A stretch of 64,000 bases of DNA from Candidatus Tectimicrobiota bacterium. Its GTDB lineage: Bacteria > Tectomicrobia > Entotheonellia > Entotheonellales > Entotheonellaceae. The DNA lies in NCBI GenBank assembly GCA_026005175.1, contig BPKO01000001.1:620001-684000 (forward strand), given 5' to 3'. A program made the position numbers and the translations under genes. A model generated the notes under the pieces. It made no database searches, was not told the DNA's origin, and saw only the letters and a program-made list of their open reading frames with translations. Below, one piece after another: positions 10,448 to 19,916 of the stretch. The first letter of the stretch is position 1. Each line of letters begins with the position of its first letter.

Positions 10448-11220
10448 CGCAACACATCGATCCCCGCGCCATCATCCACCCTACGGCCAAAATTGCCGAT
10501 AACGTGACGATCGGACCGTTTGCCATCATCGGAGAGGAAGTCACCATCGGCGAGGGAACGGTGATTGGCCCGCACGTGGTGATTGAGCGCTGGACGAGCA
10601 TCGGCGCCCGCTGCCGCATCGGCGCCGGGGCAGTCCTGGGCGGCGCGCCCCAGCACGTGCAGTACGACGGCGCGCCGAGCTATTTGCGCATCGGCGACGA
10701 CAACGACATCCGCGAGCTGGCCGTCATCCAGCGCAGCGCTTTCCCAGAGGGCAGCACGGTCATTGGCTCGCACAACTTCATCATGTCGCAGGCCCACGTG
10801 GCCCACGACTGCGTCATCGGCAACCACGTGGTGCTGGCGAGCCTTGCCGCCCTGGCCGGCCACGTCGAGGTCGAAGATGGCGTCATGGTAGGCGGCGTCA
10901 CCGGCGTGCACCAGTTCGTGCGCCTCGGCACCTACAGCATGGTGGGCGGCAGCTCGCGCATCAGCCAGGACGTCCCCCCCTACATGCTCGTCGCCGGCAA
11001 CCCGGCCGCCGTTTACGGGCTCAACGTCGTGGGCCTGCGCCGCGCCGGCTTTGACGCCAACTTGCGGCGTGAACTCAAGGCGGCCTACCGGCTTCTTTAC
11101 CGCTCTGGCTTGAACGTCAGCCAGGCCCTTGCTACAATCAAGCGCCAGCCACACCTGAGTGCACCGGTGGCACACCTGGTCGACTTTATCGAGCGTTCAA
11201 AACGAGGCATCTGTTCGTAA
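10444..11220 (+). CDS. lpxA: UDP-N-acetylglucosamine acyltransferase LpxA
   Basis: First step of lipid A synthesis. 258 aa from ATG 10444. Hexapeptide repeats (I-G-x-x-x) fill residues about 5-190, the catalytic His sits in [12 protein letters not shown], and the C-terminal helical domain follows ([20 protein letters not shown]). Length and motifs match the family. The next gene begins 63 bases downstream after a short palindrome (GTGCTGCAGCAC near 11227). Confidence 0.96.
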   Translation: MTQHIDPRAIIHPTAKIADNVTIGPFAIIGEEVTIGEGTVIGPHVVIERWTSIGARCRIGAGAVLGGAPQHVQYDGAPSYLRIGDDNDIRELAVIQRSAFPEGSTVIGSHNFIMSQAHVAHDCVIGNHVVLASLAALAGHVEVEDGVMVGGVTGVHQFVRLGTYSMVGGSSRISQDVPPYMLVAGNPAAVYGLNVVGLRRAGFDANLRRELKAAYRLLYRSGLNVSQALATIKRQPHLSAPVAHLVDFIERSKRGICS

Positions 11221-11283
11221 TTTCCTGGTGCTGCAGCACTGATGCCATAATCCTTCTAACCGTCCAGCAGACAGGAACCGACG

Positions 11284-12249
11284 ATGCACAAAGTGCGGGC
11301 CGGTGTCGTAGGCGTCGGGCAAATGGGGCAGTACCACGTTGGGATTTACAGCGAGCTCTTTGACGTCGAGCTGGTGGGCATTGCCGATATCGACCGCGCC
11401 CGCGTCGTCGCCCTGGCCGAAAAGTACAACACCACTCCGTATACCGACTACCGCGAGCTTCTGGGCCGAGTCGACGTGGTGAGCATTGCCGTGCCGACGT
11501 CGCTTCACTACCCGGTGGCACGCGACTTTCTCAAAGCCGGCGTCCACGTCCTGCTTGAAAAACCCATTGCGCCGACGCTCGAAGAAGCCCGCGAGCTCTT
11601 CCGCCTGGCCGAAGCCAACGGTGTCGTCCTCCACATCGGCCATGTGGAACGCTTCAACGGCGCGGTGCAGGAGCTCAAAAAAATCGTCCACGACCCCTGG
11701 CTCATCGAGTGCCGGCGCCTGGGGCCTTTCGTGCCCCGCATCAAAGAAGACGGGGTCGTCCTCGACCTCATGATTCACGACATCGACATCATCCTCAGCC
11801 TGGTCAACTCTCCCCTGCGCCAGATTCAGGCGCTGGGCAAATCGATCGTCTCGCCTCACGAGGACTTGGCCAGCGTCCAGCTTTGCTTCCAAAACGGCTG
11901 CATCGCCAACATCGTGGCTTCCCGGGTGACCGAAATCAAAGTTCGCACCATGGCCATTACCCAGCGCGACGCTTATATCGTGCTCGATTACACCAATCAG
12001 GACATTCAGATCCACCGCCAAGCCGCTTCGGAACACCTGGTGACGCGCGGCGCCCTGCGCTACAAGCAGGAGTCGTTCATCGAACGCATCTTTGTCCACA
12101 AGGACAACCCCCTCAAGCTTGAGATTCGCCACCTCCTCGACTGCGCCCAAAACGGCGCCCCGCGTGCCGTGGCGGTGGAGGAGGAGCTGCGCTCCTTGCA
12201 GGTCGCCTTGCAGGTCTTGGACATCCTCGACAAAGACGGCTTGGTTTGA
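11284..12249 (+). CDS. Gfo/Idh/MocA family oxidoreductase in the lipid A operon
   Basis: NAD(P)-dependent sugar dehydrogenase-like protein of 321 aa. It has an N-terminal Rossmann start (VRAGVVGVGQMGQYHVGIYS), the conserved LLEKPIAPT segment (EKP motif), and the alpha/beta substrate domain with HDIDIILSL. A member of this family next to lpxA/lpxI/lpxB recurs in deltaproteobacterial gene orders. Some relatives make amino sugars for modified lipid A, such as GnnA, which needs an aminotransferase partner; none is adjacent here. The true substrate is unknown. Confidence 0.8.
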   Translation: MHKVRAGVVGVGQMGQYHVGIYSELFDVELVGIADIDRARVVALAEKYNTTPYTDYRELLGRVDVVSIAVPTSLHYPVARDFLKAGVHVLLEKPIAPTLEEARELFRLAEANGVVLHIGHVERFNGAVQELKKIVHDPWLIECRRLGPFVPRIKEDGVVLDLMIHDIDIILSLVNSPLRQIQALGKSIVSPHEDLASVQLCFQNGCIANIVASRVTEIKVRTMAITQRDAYIVLDYTNQDIQIHRQAASEHLVTRGALRYKQESFIERIFVHKDNPLKLEIRHLLDCAQNGAPRAVAVEEELRSLQVALQVLDILDKDGLV

Positions 12250-12262
12250 GGCGAGGTGCCCT

Positions 12263-13097
12263 GTGGCGCAGCTGGGCTTGATTGCCGGCGCCGGAGAGCT
12301 GCCTCGCCTGGCGGCCCAGCACGCCTGGCGCCAGGGGCAGCGTTTGCCCGCGGTGGCGCTCTCGCCGCCCATTGCCGAAGCCCTTGCGCCTTACTGCGCG
12401 CCCGTGCTGCAGTACCATCCAGGAGAGCTGGGGAAGATCCTGCAAGCGCTGCGCCGCTGCGGCGTGCAGCAGGTGGTGATGGCAGGGACGGTGCCCAAAG
12501 CCCCGCTGTGGCAGGCACCGCGCCTGGACCTGCGGGCGCTACGCGTGCTGCGCCGTGCCCGCGCCTACCGCGACATGACCCTATGGCAGGCCCTGAGCGC
12601 CGAATTTGCCCGCGAGGGCCTGGAAGTCGTCGAGCAGACGCGCCTCCTTGGCCATCTCCTGGCTCCCGAGGGGGTGCTGACGCCCCGGCATCCCACGCGC
12701 CGGGAATGGGAAGACATCCGCTACGGCTTTGCCCAGGCCAAGCGGCTGGCCAGCCTCGACATTGGCCAGACGGTGGTCGTCTACCGGGGTACGGTGCTGG
12801 CGGTGGAAGCCGTGGAAGGAACGGACGCCGCCATTGCGCGGGGCTGCCGCTACGGCCGCCGCGGAACGGTGGTGGTCAAGGTGGCCCGCCAGCACCAGGA
12901 CATGCGCTTTGACGTGCCCGCCGTGGGACCTGACACCCTGCGTACCTTGGCTGCTGGGCACGGCAGCGTGCTTGCCGTGGAGGCCGGGAAGGTCTTCATG
13001 CTCCATCGTGAGGAATTGCTTGCCACCGCCAGGGGCCCAGCGCATCGCCCTGGTGGGGGTGGCTGCGGCCCCGATGCCGCGCGGCGAGGAGGCGTGA
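12263..13097 (+). CDS. lpxI: UDP-2,3-diacylglucosamine pyrophosphatase LpxI (frame disrupted)
   Basis: Cleaves UDP-2,3-diacylglucosamine to lipid X, replacing LpxH in many alpha- and deltaproteobacteria. Start GTG 12263 after GAGG, about 277 aa once repaired. The GLIAGAGELP N-terminus, the AGTVPK segment and the C-terminal DUF1009 domain (LDIGQTVVVYRGTVLAVEAVEGTD) are clear. After EELLATA (around 13030) the expected ending AQRIALVGV is found in the next frame, finishing at TGA 13095-13097. One extra base at about 13031 (in CCAGGGG) explains this. As printed, the frame instead reads through into lpxB. Confidence 0.88.
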
Positions 13098-14278
13098 TGG
13101 CGGCCGCCTCCAGCCTGCTAGTGGTCGCCGGGGATGCCTCTGGCGACCAGCACGGGGCAGAACTCAGCCGCGCACTACAGGCGCGCTTGCCCCACGTGCA
13201 CCTCTACGGCATAGGGGGAGCAGCGATGCGCGCCGCCGGCGTGGAGACCCTGTTTGACACCGCCGCGCTCAACGTCGTCGGGCTTGTGGAAGCCGGACGC
13301 AAGCTTCTCCCCGGCCTGCGCATGGCGCGCGGCCTGGTGCGCGAAGCCCAGCGGCGCCGCACCCCGGTGGCGGTGCTCATCGATGCCCCAGGCTTTAACC
13401 TTCCCCTGGCGTGCCGGCTCAGGCGGGCCGGCGTGCGTGTCGTTTACTACGTCAGCCCGCAGGTCTGGGCCTGGCGGCGCCGCCGCGTGCACACCCTGGC
13501 GCGCTGCGTCGACCTCATGCTCACCCTTTTCCCGTTCGAGGTCCCGTTTTATAGGGCTGCCGGCGTCCACGCTGTCTGCGTCGGCCATCCCCTGCTCGAC
13601 CGCATCGCGTCTCTGCCTCCTCCGGAAGCGGCCAGGGTTCAGCTGGGCCTCGGGCCGGCTCGCCCCACGGTGGCCTTGCTGCCGGGCAGCCGCGACCACG
13701 AGGTGCGGCGTTTACTTCCCCCCTTGCGCGCTGCCTTCTGCCACCTCGCGGCGCACCTTCCAGAAGTGCAAGGGGTTCTGCCCCTGGCCCCTACCCTTAA
13801 CCGGCAGGCCCTTTCTTCTTTGCTGGCTTCCCTCCCCGCGGCGGTCAAGGTGGTCGAAGGCCAGAGCTTGCTGGCCCTGCGGGCTGCCCACTACGCCATG
13901 GTGGCCTCGGGCACCGCCACCCTGGAAGCTGCCTTGCTGCAAGTGCCCATGGTGGTCGTCTATCGCCTGCACCCGCTGACGGCCCTGCTTGCCCGCCTGC
14001 TGGTTCGCGTTCCCTATATCAGCCTCGTCAACCTCATTCTTGGCCAGCCAGTGGTCCCCGAGCTGCTGCAGCGCCGCGTCAAGCCACGCACCCTGGCAGC
14101 CTTGGCCTTACGCTTCCTCACCCAGCCCGCAGAAGCGGCGCGCCTGCGCGCCGCCCTGGCCGCGGTGCGTCCTGCCCTGGGGGAACCCGGAGCGGCGCAG
14201 CGCGCCGCTGCCCACGTGCAGGCGTTTTTGACCAGCCCCGCCGCTGCGGCGACCCTAAATCAAGGCCCCACCCGATAG
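13097..14278 (+). CDS. lpxB: Lipid A disaccharide synthase LpxB
   Basis: Joins lipid X and UDP-2,3-diacylglucosamine into the tetra-acyl disaccharide. 393 aa from ATG 13097, which overlaps the lpxI TGA. Family features: VVAGDASGDQHGAELSRAL at the N-terminus, IDAPGFNLPLACRLR, YYVSPQVWAWRRRRV, GHPLLD and LLPGSRDHEVRRLLP, with VASGTATLEAALL near the C-terminal nucleotide site. A GT-B inverting transferase of the inner-membrane face. The last bases overlap the convergent exchanger gene by 19 bases. Confidence 0.95.
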   Translation: MAAASSLLVVAGDASGDQHGAELSRALQARLPHVHLYGIGGAAMRAAGVETLFDTAALNVVGLVEAGRKLLPGLRMARGLVREAQRRRTPVAVLIDAPGFNLPLACRLRRAGVRVVYYVSPQVWAWRRRRVHTLARCVDLMLTLFPFEVPFYRAAGVHAVCVGHPLLDRIASLPPPEAARVQLGLGPARPTVALLPGSRDHEVRRLLPPLRAAFCHLAAHLPEVQGVLPLAPTLNRQALSSLLASLPAAVKVVEGQSLLALRAAHYAMVASGTATLEAALLQVPMVVVYRLHPLTALLARLLVRVPYISLVNLILGQPVVPELLQRRVKPRTLAALALRFLTQPAEAARLRAALAAVRPALGEPGAAQRAAAHVQAFLTSPAAAATLNQGPTR

Positions 14279-15292
14279 GCGTAGCTGAGAACGGTGACCA
14301 GCACGTAGGTGGCCAGCAGCACCACGCCAAACGGACGCTTCAGCGAGGTGCCCGAGACCAGAATGCCGAGGCGGAACACCACCAGGACAAAAAGCATAGC
14401 CGGAAAGAGGACGCGGAAGAAGTGGCCAGAAACGAGCAGTCCCCCCTCGGTGACGGCAGCCGCGGCGCCGGAAACGAAAAGGACGTTGAGGATGTCGGCG
14501 CCGATGACGTTGCCCACTGCCAAGTCGCCGTGCCGCTTCAGCGAGGCGGTCACGGCGGTCACCAGCTCGGGCAGCGAAGTCCCAAAAGCCACCAGCGTCG
14601 CGGCAATGATCCCTGGGGGCACGCCCAGGCGGGTCGCCGTTTCGCGCACCGCCGGGATCAGGACCCACGACGAGCCCACCACCAAAGCAAGCCCTCCGCA
14701 CAGCTTGAGGAGGATCAGCGCGGGAGAAGCCCCGGGCTGCTCCAGGGCTTCTGCGTCGCTGCCGCTGATTTCCTGGCGTGACCAGGCAATGGTCTTCCAC
14801 AGGTAAAGAGCGAGCAGGATGAGGAAGACGACGCCCATGCTCTGCGGCAGCCGGCCGCCCTCCGTCCAGGCGGTGTTAAGGGCGCCGTAGGGGAGGCTGG
14901 CCAGCACCAGCAAGAAGCCGGCCCCCCAGCTGGATCCAGCCCTGGCGGTTGACCACGCTGCGCTCTAGCGGCGGCGGAGCAATAAGCGTGGCCAGGCCGA
15001 GAATGAGGCCGGTGTCGCAGATCACCGAGCCGACGGCGTTGCCCAGGGCGAGGTCTGGGCTGCCCTTGAGGGCGGCCAGGACAGAAACCGCTGCTTCCGG
15101 CGTCGTGGTGCCCAAACTGACGATGGTGGCCCCAATAACCACTTTGGGTATCCCCCAGCGCACCGACAGCGCTACGGTCTCCTCGACCAAGATGTCCGCA
15201 CCCTTGCCGAGGGTGTAAAACATCGCGGCAATCAGCGGGAAAAGCCCCCACAGGGGGAGAAGGCGCATCAGGTGTTCAAGCCACTGTTCCAT
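14260..15292 (-). CDS. Calcium/sodium (CaCA) exchanger, YrbG family (frame disrupted)
   Basis: Inner-membrane cation exchanger of about 343 aa after repair. It has two inverted repeats, each with the alpha motif: VIGATIVSLGTTTPEAAVS in the N-terminal half and IIAATLVAFGTSLPELVTA in the C-terminal half, each followed by a G-N-x-x-G-[AS] segment (ALGNAVGSVICD and AVGNVIGADILN). About ten hydrophobic helices are visible. The halves are in different frames; a C6 run at 14922-14927 (+ strand) probably has one extra base. It is divergent from mlaE; Escherichia coli yrbG also adjoins mla, a shared but unexplained linkage. Confidence 0.87.
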
Positions 15293-15406
15293 ACGCGTCT
15301 ACTGTCTCCTTGAGGCCCTTGGGTTGGCCATGCCGCGCGCCCTGCGCCGGCAGCCTGCGGCGTATTGTAATTCATCGCGGGGGCCAGTGCACCAAGTGGA
15401 GAACCC

Positions 15407-15435
15407 TTGCAGGCCAGGCAGCTTTCGGCGACAAT
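15407..15435 (+). promoter_or_regulatory. Candidate promoter for the mla operon
   Basis: TTGCAG (15407-15412), 17 bases, then GACAAT (15430-15435) lies 65 bases upstream of the mlaE ATG, in the 207-base divergent region between the exchanger and mlaE. Matches to sigma-70 consensus are 3/6 and 4/6, so support is modest. Confidence 0.4.
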
Positions 15436-15499
15436 AGAAAAACAGCATCGCGGCGAGAACGCGACCGGGTTTTCCTGCCAGGAGCCGATATCACACCGT

Positions 15500-16270
15500 A
15501 TGCTCACCCTGCTGGCAAGGCTTGGCGAAGCGACGTTAGGGCTGCTGGCCTATCTGGGCCGTCTGGGCCTTTTCTTGCTGCAAGCGGTGGTGTATGTGTT
15601 CACCCCACCCCTTAAAGTCGGGCGGGTGGTGCGGCAGATCCACTTCATCGGGGCGCGCTCGCTGCTGGTGATCGCCCTGACCGGGCTCTTCACGGGTATG
15701 GTGCTCGGCCTGCAAGGCTACTACACGCTATCACGCTACGGTTCCGAAGCGTTTCTAGGGTCGGCGGTGGCGCTAAGCTTGATTACCGAGCTGGGGCCCG
15801 TCTTGTCGGCCCTCATGGTGACGGGCAGAGCCGGCTCGGCGCTCACCTCCGAAATCGGCATCATGCGCATCACCGAGCAGATCGATGCCCTCGAAGTCAT
15901 GGCCCTTAACCCGATTCGCTACCTGGTGGTGCCCAACTTGCTAGCCGGGGTGCTGGTGATGCCGCTGCTGGCCGCCCTCTTTGACGTCGTCGGCATTTAC
16001 GGCGGCTTTCTCGTCGGCGTCGAGCTGCTGGGGCTCAGCAGCGGCACGTACTTCAGCAGCATGACCGAAGCGGTGACCTTTGCCGACATCAAGACCGGGC
16101 TTTACAAGTCGCTGAGCTTTGGCCTCATCATGAGCCTGATTTGCTGCTTCAAAGGCTACCACGCCGGTTTTGGGGCGGCCGGAGTAAGCCGCGCTACCAC
16201 CGATGCAGTGGTGTTTTCGTCGGTCAGTGTGTTGGTGCTCGACTACTTTCTGAACTCGGTGCTGCTGTGA
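15500..16270 (+). CDS. mlaE: Phospholipid transport permease MlaE
   Basis: Inner-membrane permease of the Mla ABC system that moves phospholipids between inner and outer membrane. 256 aa from ATG 15500. The family core is visible: FTGMVLGLQGYYTLSRYGSE, ELGPVLSALMVTGRAGSALTSEIGIMRITEQIDALEVM, and the C-terminal helices ending FSSVSVLVLDYFLNSVLL. The stop overlaps mlaF. It forms a complex with MlaF and MlaD, both downstream. Confidence 0.94.
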   Translation: MLTLLARLGEATLGLLAYLGRLGLFLLQAVVYVFTPPLKVGRVVRQIHFIGARSLLVIALTGLFTGMVLGLQGYYTLSRYGSEAFLGSAVALSLITELGPVLSALMVTGRAGSALTSEIGIMRITEQIDALEVMALNPIRYLVVPNLLAGVLVMPLLAALFDVVGIYGGFLVGVELLGLSSGTYFSSMTEAVTFADIKTGLYKSLSFGLIMSLICCFKGYHAGFGAAGVSRATTDAVVFSSVSVLVLDYFLNSVLL

Positions 16271-17031
16271 GCGCAGAACTTCCGATTATTCAAGCGCAGC
16301 AGTTGCGTAAGTGCTTCGGCCCGCAGGTGGTGCTGGACGGCCTGAGCCTGGAGGTACGGCGAGGTGAAATCCTCGCCATCGTCGGCCGCAGCGGCACGGG
16401 GAAAAGCGTGCTGCTCAAGCACCTCATCGGGTTGCTTGCCCCCGACAGCGGCCGCGTTCTGGTGGCTGGCGAAGACATTCACCGCGCCCGCGGGCGGCAC
16501 CTGGAGCGGTTGCGCGAGCGCTTCGGCATGCTCTTTCAGGGCGGGGCGCTCTTTGACTCCCTCACCGTGGAAGAGAACGTGGCCTTTCCGCTGCGGGAAA
16601 AAACCCGCATGACGGCAGCGCAGATCCGTGAAGCGGTGCACCACTGCCTCAAAGGCGTGGGGCTCGAAGGGGTAGAGCACAAGTATCCGGCGCAGCTCAG
16701 CGGTGGCATGCGCAAGCGGGTGGCGCTGGCCCGCGCTCTGGTGCGCCAGCCCGAGATCGTTCTCTTCGATGAGCCCACCACCGGCCTCGACCCCATCCTG
16801 GTGCGGGCGATGCATCAACTTATCTTCGACACGCACGTGCAGTTTGGCTACACGGCGGTGATCGTCAGCCACGAGATCCCGCAGATCTTCGAGATTGCCT
16901 CGCGGGTGGCCATGCTCCACGAAGGAACGATCATCGCCATCGACACGCCGGAAGGCTTCCAGCGCTCGCCCAACCCGGTGGTGCAGCAGTTTATTACCGG
17001 CAGCCTCGAAGGCCCCCTTGAGCCCGTCTGA
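16267..17031 (+). CDS. mlaF: Phospholipid transport ATPase MlaF
   Basis: ATPase of the Mla transporter, 254 aa from GTG 16267 (overlapping the mlaE stop; the frame upstream lies inside mlaE). Walker A GRSGTGKSVL, signature LSGGMRKRVALARAL, Walker B VLFDEPTTGLDP, and H-loop VIVSHE. The SGGMRKR form is diagnostic of the Mla/Ttg2A group. The C-terminal segment PEGFQRSPNPVVQQFITG is also typical. Confidence 0.95.
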   Translation: MSAELPIIQAQQLRKCFGPQVVLDGLSLEVRRGEILAIVGRSGTGKSVLLKHLIGLLAPDSGRVLVAGEDIHRARGRHLERLRERFGMLFQGGALFDSLTVEENVAFPLREKTRMTAAQIREAVHHCLKGVGLEGVEHKYPAQLSGGMRKRVALARALVRQPEIVLFDEPTTGLDPILVRAMHQLIFDTHVQFGYTAVIVSHEIPQIFEIASRVAMLHEGTIIAIDTPEGFQRSPNPVVQQFITGSLEGPLEPV

Positions 17032-17043
17032 ACGGGAGGCGCC

Positions 17044-17484
17044 ATGCAGCGTTTCAACTTGGAGGTGACGGTTGGTCTCTTCGTGGCCTTAGGACTCCTG
17101 GCGCTTGGCTATCTCTCGATCAAGCTGGGCGGCGTCCAGATCGGTGGGGGCAGCAGCTATACTCTCACCGCTGTTTTTCCCACGGTAGCCGGACTCAAAC
17201 CGGGGGCGCCGGTGGAAATTGCCGGCGTCCAGGTGGGACGCGTCGAGCGCATTCGCCTGCAAAACTACGAGGCCGTGGTTACCTTGCGCCTCGACGCCGC
17301 GGTGCCGGTGCAGGAAGACGCCATCGTGTCCATTAAAACCCGGGGTCTCATTGGGGAAAAGTACGTGCGTATCACCCCTGGAGCCGCAGAGCGTACCCTC
17401 CCGCCGGGGGGGCGCATCCGGGAGGTGGAGACCCCGCTGGACTTCGAAGACATTATCGCCCAGTTCATCCAGGGCAAACTGTAA
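17044..17484 (+). CDS. mlaD: Phospholipid-binding MCE-domain protein MlaD
   Basis: Periplasm-facing MCE protein, anchored by one N-terminal helix (LEVTVGLFVALGLLALGYL), which forms a hexameric ring on MlaFE and passes lipids. 146 aa. The MCE domain covers about residues 37-115 (LTAVFPTVAGLKPGAPVEIAG, then VRITPG). Shorter than the enterobacterial protein because the C-terminal tail is brief. Start ATG 17044 follows GGGAGGC. Confidence 0.93.
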   Translation: MQRFNLEVTVGLFVALGLLALGYLSIKLGGVQIGGGSSYTLTAVFPTVAGLKPGAPVEIAGVQVGRVERIRLQNYEAVVTLRLDAAVPVQEDAIVSIKTRGLIGEKYVRITPGAAERTLPPGGRIREVETPLDFEDIIAQFIQGKL

Positions 17485-17534
17485 CCTCCGGCGCCCGGTG
17501 TGGCGCGGGTGCCACGGGCAGGGGAGAAGGCAGC

Positions 17535-18912
17535 ATGCACAACGGCACGCGCTGGCTGGTGCTGAGTCTGTGCCTGTGGATTGGTGTGTTCTCCGGCTGG
17601 CAGGTGGCGGCGCAGCCCCCGCGGGTCCTCACCCTCGAGGAGGCGGTTACCCTGGCGGTGCAGCACAGCCCGCAAGTCAAAGAGGAGCAGTTTGCCGTCC
17701 TGGTGCGGCAGAGTCAGAAAGCGCAGGGCCGACGCCGCCCGCTTTGCCCAACTTGAGCTTACCGTGGTCGGCGGTCCCTCGCCGCGCGCCCGCGGCAACC
17801 AGCTCAGCTCGCCCGATTCCAAGCTCGACCCGGAAATCACCGGCGTCTTTGGCCAGGTCTCTTTTAGCCTCGTCCAGCCCCTGTTTATGTTTGGCAAGCT
17901 GCGCAGCCTGCGTGAAGCGGCCAGCCACGGCATTGCCGCCAGCAAAGCCAAAGTGCAGCAAACGGCCACCGAAGTCGCCCTTCTCGTCTATCAAGCCTAC
18001 TACGGCTACTTGCTGGCCACTTCCCTGGAAGACCTGGCGCTGGAAATTGACGAGCAGCTCACCAAGACCCTGGAGAAAGTGCAGCGCCAGCTGGAAGCCG
18101 GGGCGCCTGGCGTGGACAACGTCGATCTTTACAAGCTGCAGACTTTCCGCGGCGAGCTGGAAAAGCAGCTCAACGACATCCGCCAAGGCAAAGCGCTGGC
18201 ACTCACCAGCCTGCGTACCCTGCTCGGTCTTGACCCCGAACTGCCCCTGACCCTGGCCGAGACCAAGCTGGAGCCGCTGCCGCGGGAGCCGGCCCCGCTG
18301 GCGCAATACCTCGCTGACGCCCGGCAGCGGCGCCCGGAATTTGCCCAGGCCGAAGCGGGCATCAAAGCCTTCACGGCGCTGGTGCGGGCCGCCAAAGCCG
18401 ACTACTACCCGACGCTCTTCCTCGGCGTCTTTGGCAGCCTGGCCGAAGCCACCAACCGCGACACCTTCACCAACCCCTTTGTTTTCGATCCCCTCAACGA
18501 CGACGTCATCGCTCCCGTACTGGGCTTGCGCTGGAAGCTCGACCTCGGCATTACGGCGGCCAAAGTCGACGAAGCCGAGGCCAAGCTGGGGCAGATCCAG
18601 CAAAAGCAGGCCCTGGCCGAAGACGGCATTCCTTTTCAGGTGCGCCAGGCCTACCTGGAGCTCCTCCAGCACCGGGCCAACATCGAGGCGACGCGCAAAG
18701 GCTTCCGCAGCGCCCGGCAGTGGCTGGTGGCGGCAATGGCCAACTTTGACCTCGGCGTCGGCGAAGGCAAAGACGTCGCCGACGCTGCCGTGGCCTATGC
18801 CAAACTGCGCGCCGCTTACTTCCAGGCCGTGTACAATTACAACGTGGGCTGGGCCAAACTGGAGCACGCCGCGGGGCACGACGTGGCCACGGTGCAGGCC
18901 GTGCTCCGCTAA
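17535..18912 (+). CDS. TolC-family outer membrane channel protein (frame disrupted)
   Basis: Outer-membrane efflux protein of about 458 aa after repair. A signal peptide (RWLVLSLCLWIGVFSG, cleavage near VAA-QPP) starts at ATG 17535 with GGGGAGAAGG upstream. Then LTLEEAVTLAVQHSPQVK, the classic repeat start, and two OEP repeats with long coiled-coil helices, the second beginning near LADARQRRPEFAQAEAGI. One extra G in CAGGG at about 17727 shifts the frame after residue 64; the expected continuation (ADAARFAQLELT) is in the next frame. It sits between mlaD and mlaC, so it may form an envelope-spanning partner of this Mla system. Confidence 0.87.
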
Positions 18913-18938
18913 GGCCGCCTGCGGCAAGGAGAGAAGCA

Positions 18939-19575
18939 ATGCAGCGGTGGCGTAAACGGCTCCTGAGCTGGACCCTCCTGAGTGTCCTTGACCGTTGCGG
19001 CGATGCTCGCCGTGGCCTCGGCAGGCGAACCGCTGGAGCGCATCCGGCAAACCATCCAGGATGTCCTGGCCGTGCTGCGTGACGAGGCGCTGCGGGCGCC
19101 GGAGCGCACCCAGGAGCGGCGGGCCAAGATTCGGCAGGCGGTCTTCCAGCGCTTTGGTTTTGAAGAAATGGCCCGCCGTGCCTTGGGGGTCCACTGGCGC
19201 AAGCTGACGCCGGCGCAGCAGCGCGAATTCGTTGCCCTCTTCAGCGACCTCCTGGAGCGCTCCTACATCGGCAAAATCGAAAGCTACGGCGGTGAGGCGG
19301 AGATCCGCTACGTCAAAGAGACCATCGACAACGGCTACGCCTCGGTGCGCACCGAAATTGTTACCCAGCGCGACCTGAGCGCCGAAGTGGAATACCGCCT
19401 GCTGCGCCGCGGCGGGGAGTGGGAAGTGTACGACGTGGTCATCGAAGGCGTGAGCCTGGTAAATAACTATCGCGTCCAGTTTAACAAAGTGATCAGCCAG
19501 GAATCATATGACGCTCTGGTCAAGAAACTTAAGCTTAAACTCGAACAGGAAAAGGCAGCAGAAACCAGCAGCTAA
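18939..19575 (+). CDS. mlaC: Phospholipid shuttle MlaC (frame disrupted in signal peptide)
   Basis: Soluble periplasmic lipid carrier between the MlaFEDB complex and the outer membrane, about 211 aa. ATG 18939 follows AAGGAGAGAAGC and gives a good signal peptide (RWRKRLLSWTLLSV then LTVAAMLAVASA) only if one C in GTCC (18986-18987) is ignored. A GTG at 18982 would avoid the shift but gives an export signal lacking positive charge. The mature part shows RRAKIRQAVFQRFGFEEMAR, TPAQQREFVALFSDLLERSY and GEWEVYDVVIEGVSLV, all characteristic of MlaC/Ttg2D. Confidence 0.88.
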
Positions 19576-19588
19576 CAAGGAGGATACA

Positions 19589-19888
19589 ATGGCTACTGGC
19601 GCTCTGCCCGAGGTGTTTACCACTGAGGAGCTAGAAATTGAATTTGACAGCGGCCTTGATGTACCCTGGCAGGCCGTGCTCTATAACTGTGACTGTCATA
19701 CCTACGAAGAGGTAATCCGGCAGCTCATGCTGGCCCTTGGCTGCTCGCGCGAGGAGGCCTACGAGCTGGCCTGGATCGTCGACCATCACGGCCGGGCGGC
19801 GGTATACACGGGAGAAAAGCCGGCGTGTGAGCGCGTGGTGCATATCCTGCGCGACATTGGCCTGCGCGCCGAAGTCGAGCAGACTTAA
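19589..19888 (+). CDS. ClpS-like adaptor protein
   Basis: 99 aa, start ATG 19589 with AAGGAGG upstream. The fold pattern matches ClpS, the adaptor that delivers N-degron substrates to ClpA/ClpC: VLYNCDCHTYEEVIRQL, then GCSREEAYELAWIVDHHGRA, then a strand ending VHILRDIGLRAEV. In canonical ClpS the substrate pocket uses an N-D-D segment and a His in the VHxxG helix. Here the segment reads N33-C34-D35-C36, so the first pocket Asp is Cys, while H66/H67 are kept. It may recognise a different signal or bind metal. The partner is plausibly the ClpC encoded at 3500. Confidence 0.75.
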   Translation: MATGALPEVFTTEELEIEFDSGLDVPWQAVLYNCDCHTYEEVIRQLMLALGCSREEAYELAWIVDHHGRAAVYTGEKPACERVVHILRDIGLRAEVEQT

Positions 19889-19916
19889 TCCTCCCGGTTC
19901 CCTTCCTAAGAACAAC

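Noticed and set aside
17677-19194. Minus-strand frame of about 500 codons across tolC and mlaC
   Set aside because: Antisense to recognisable proteins, with no credible start or homology pattern.
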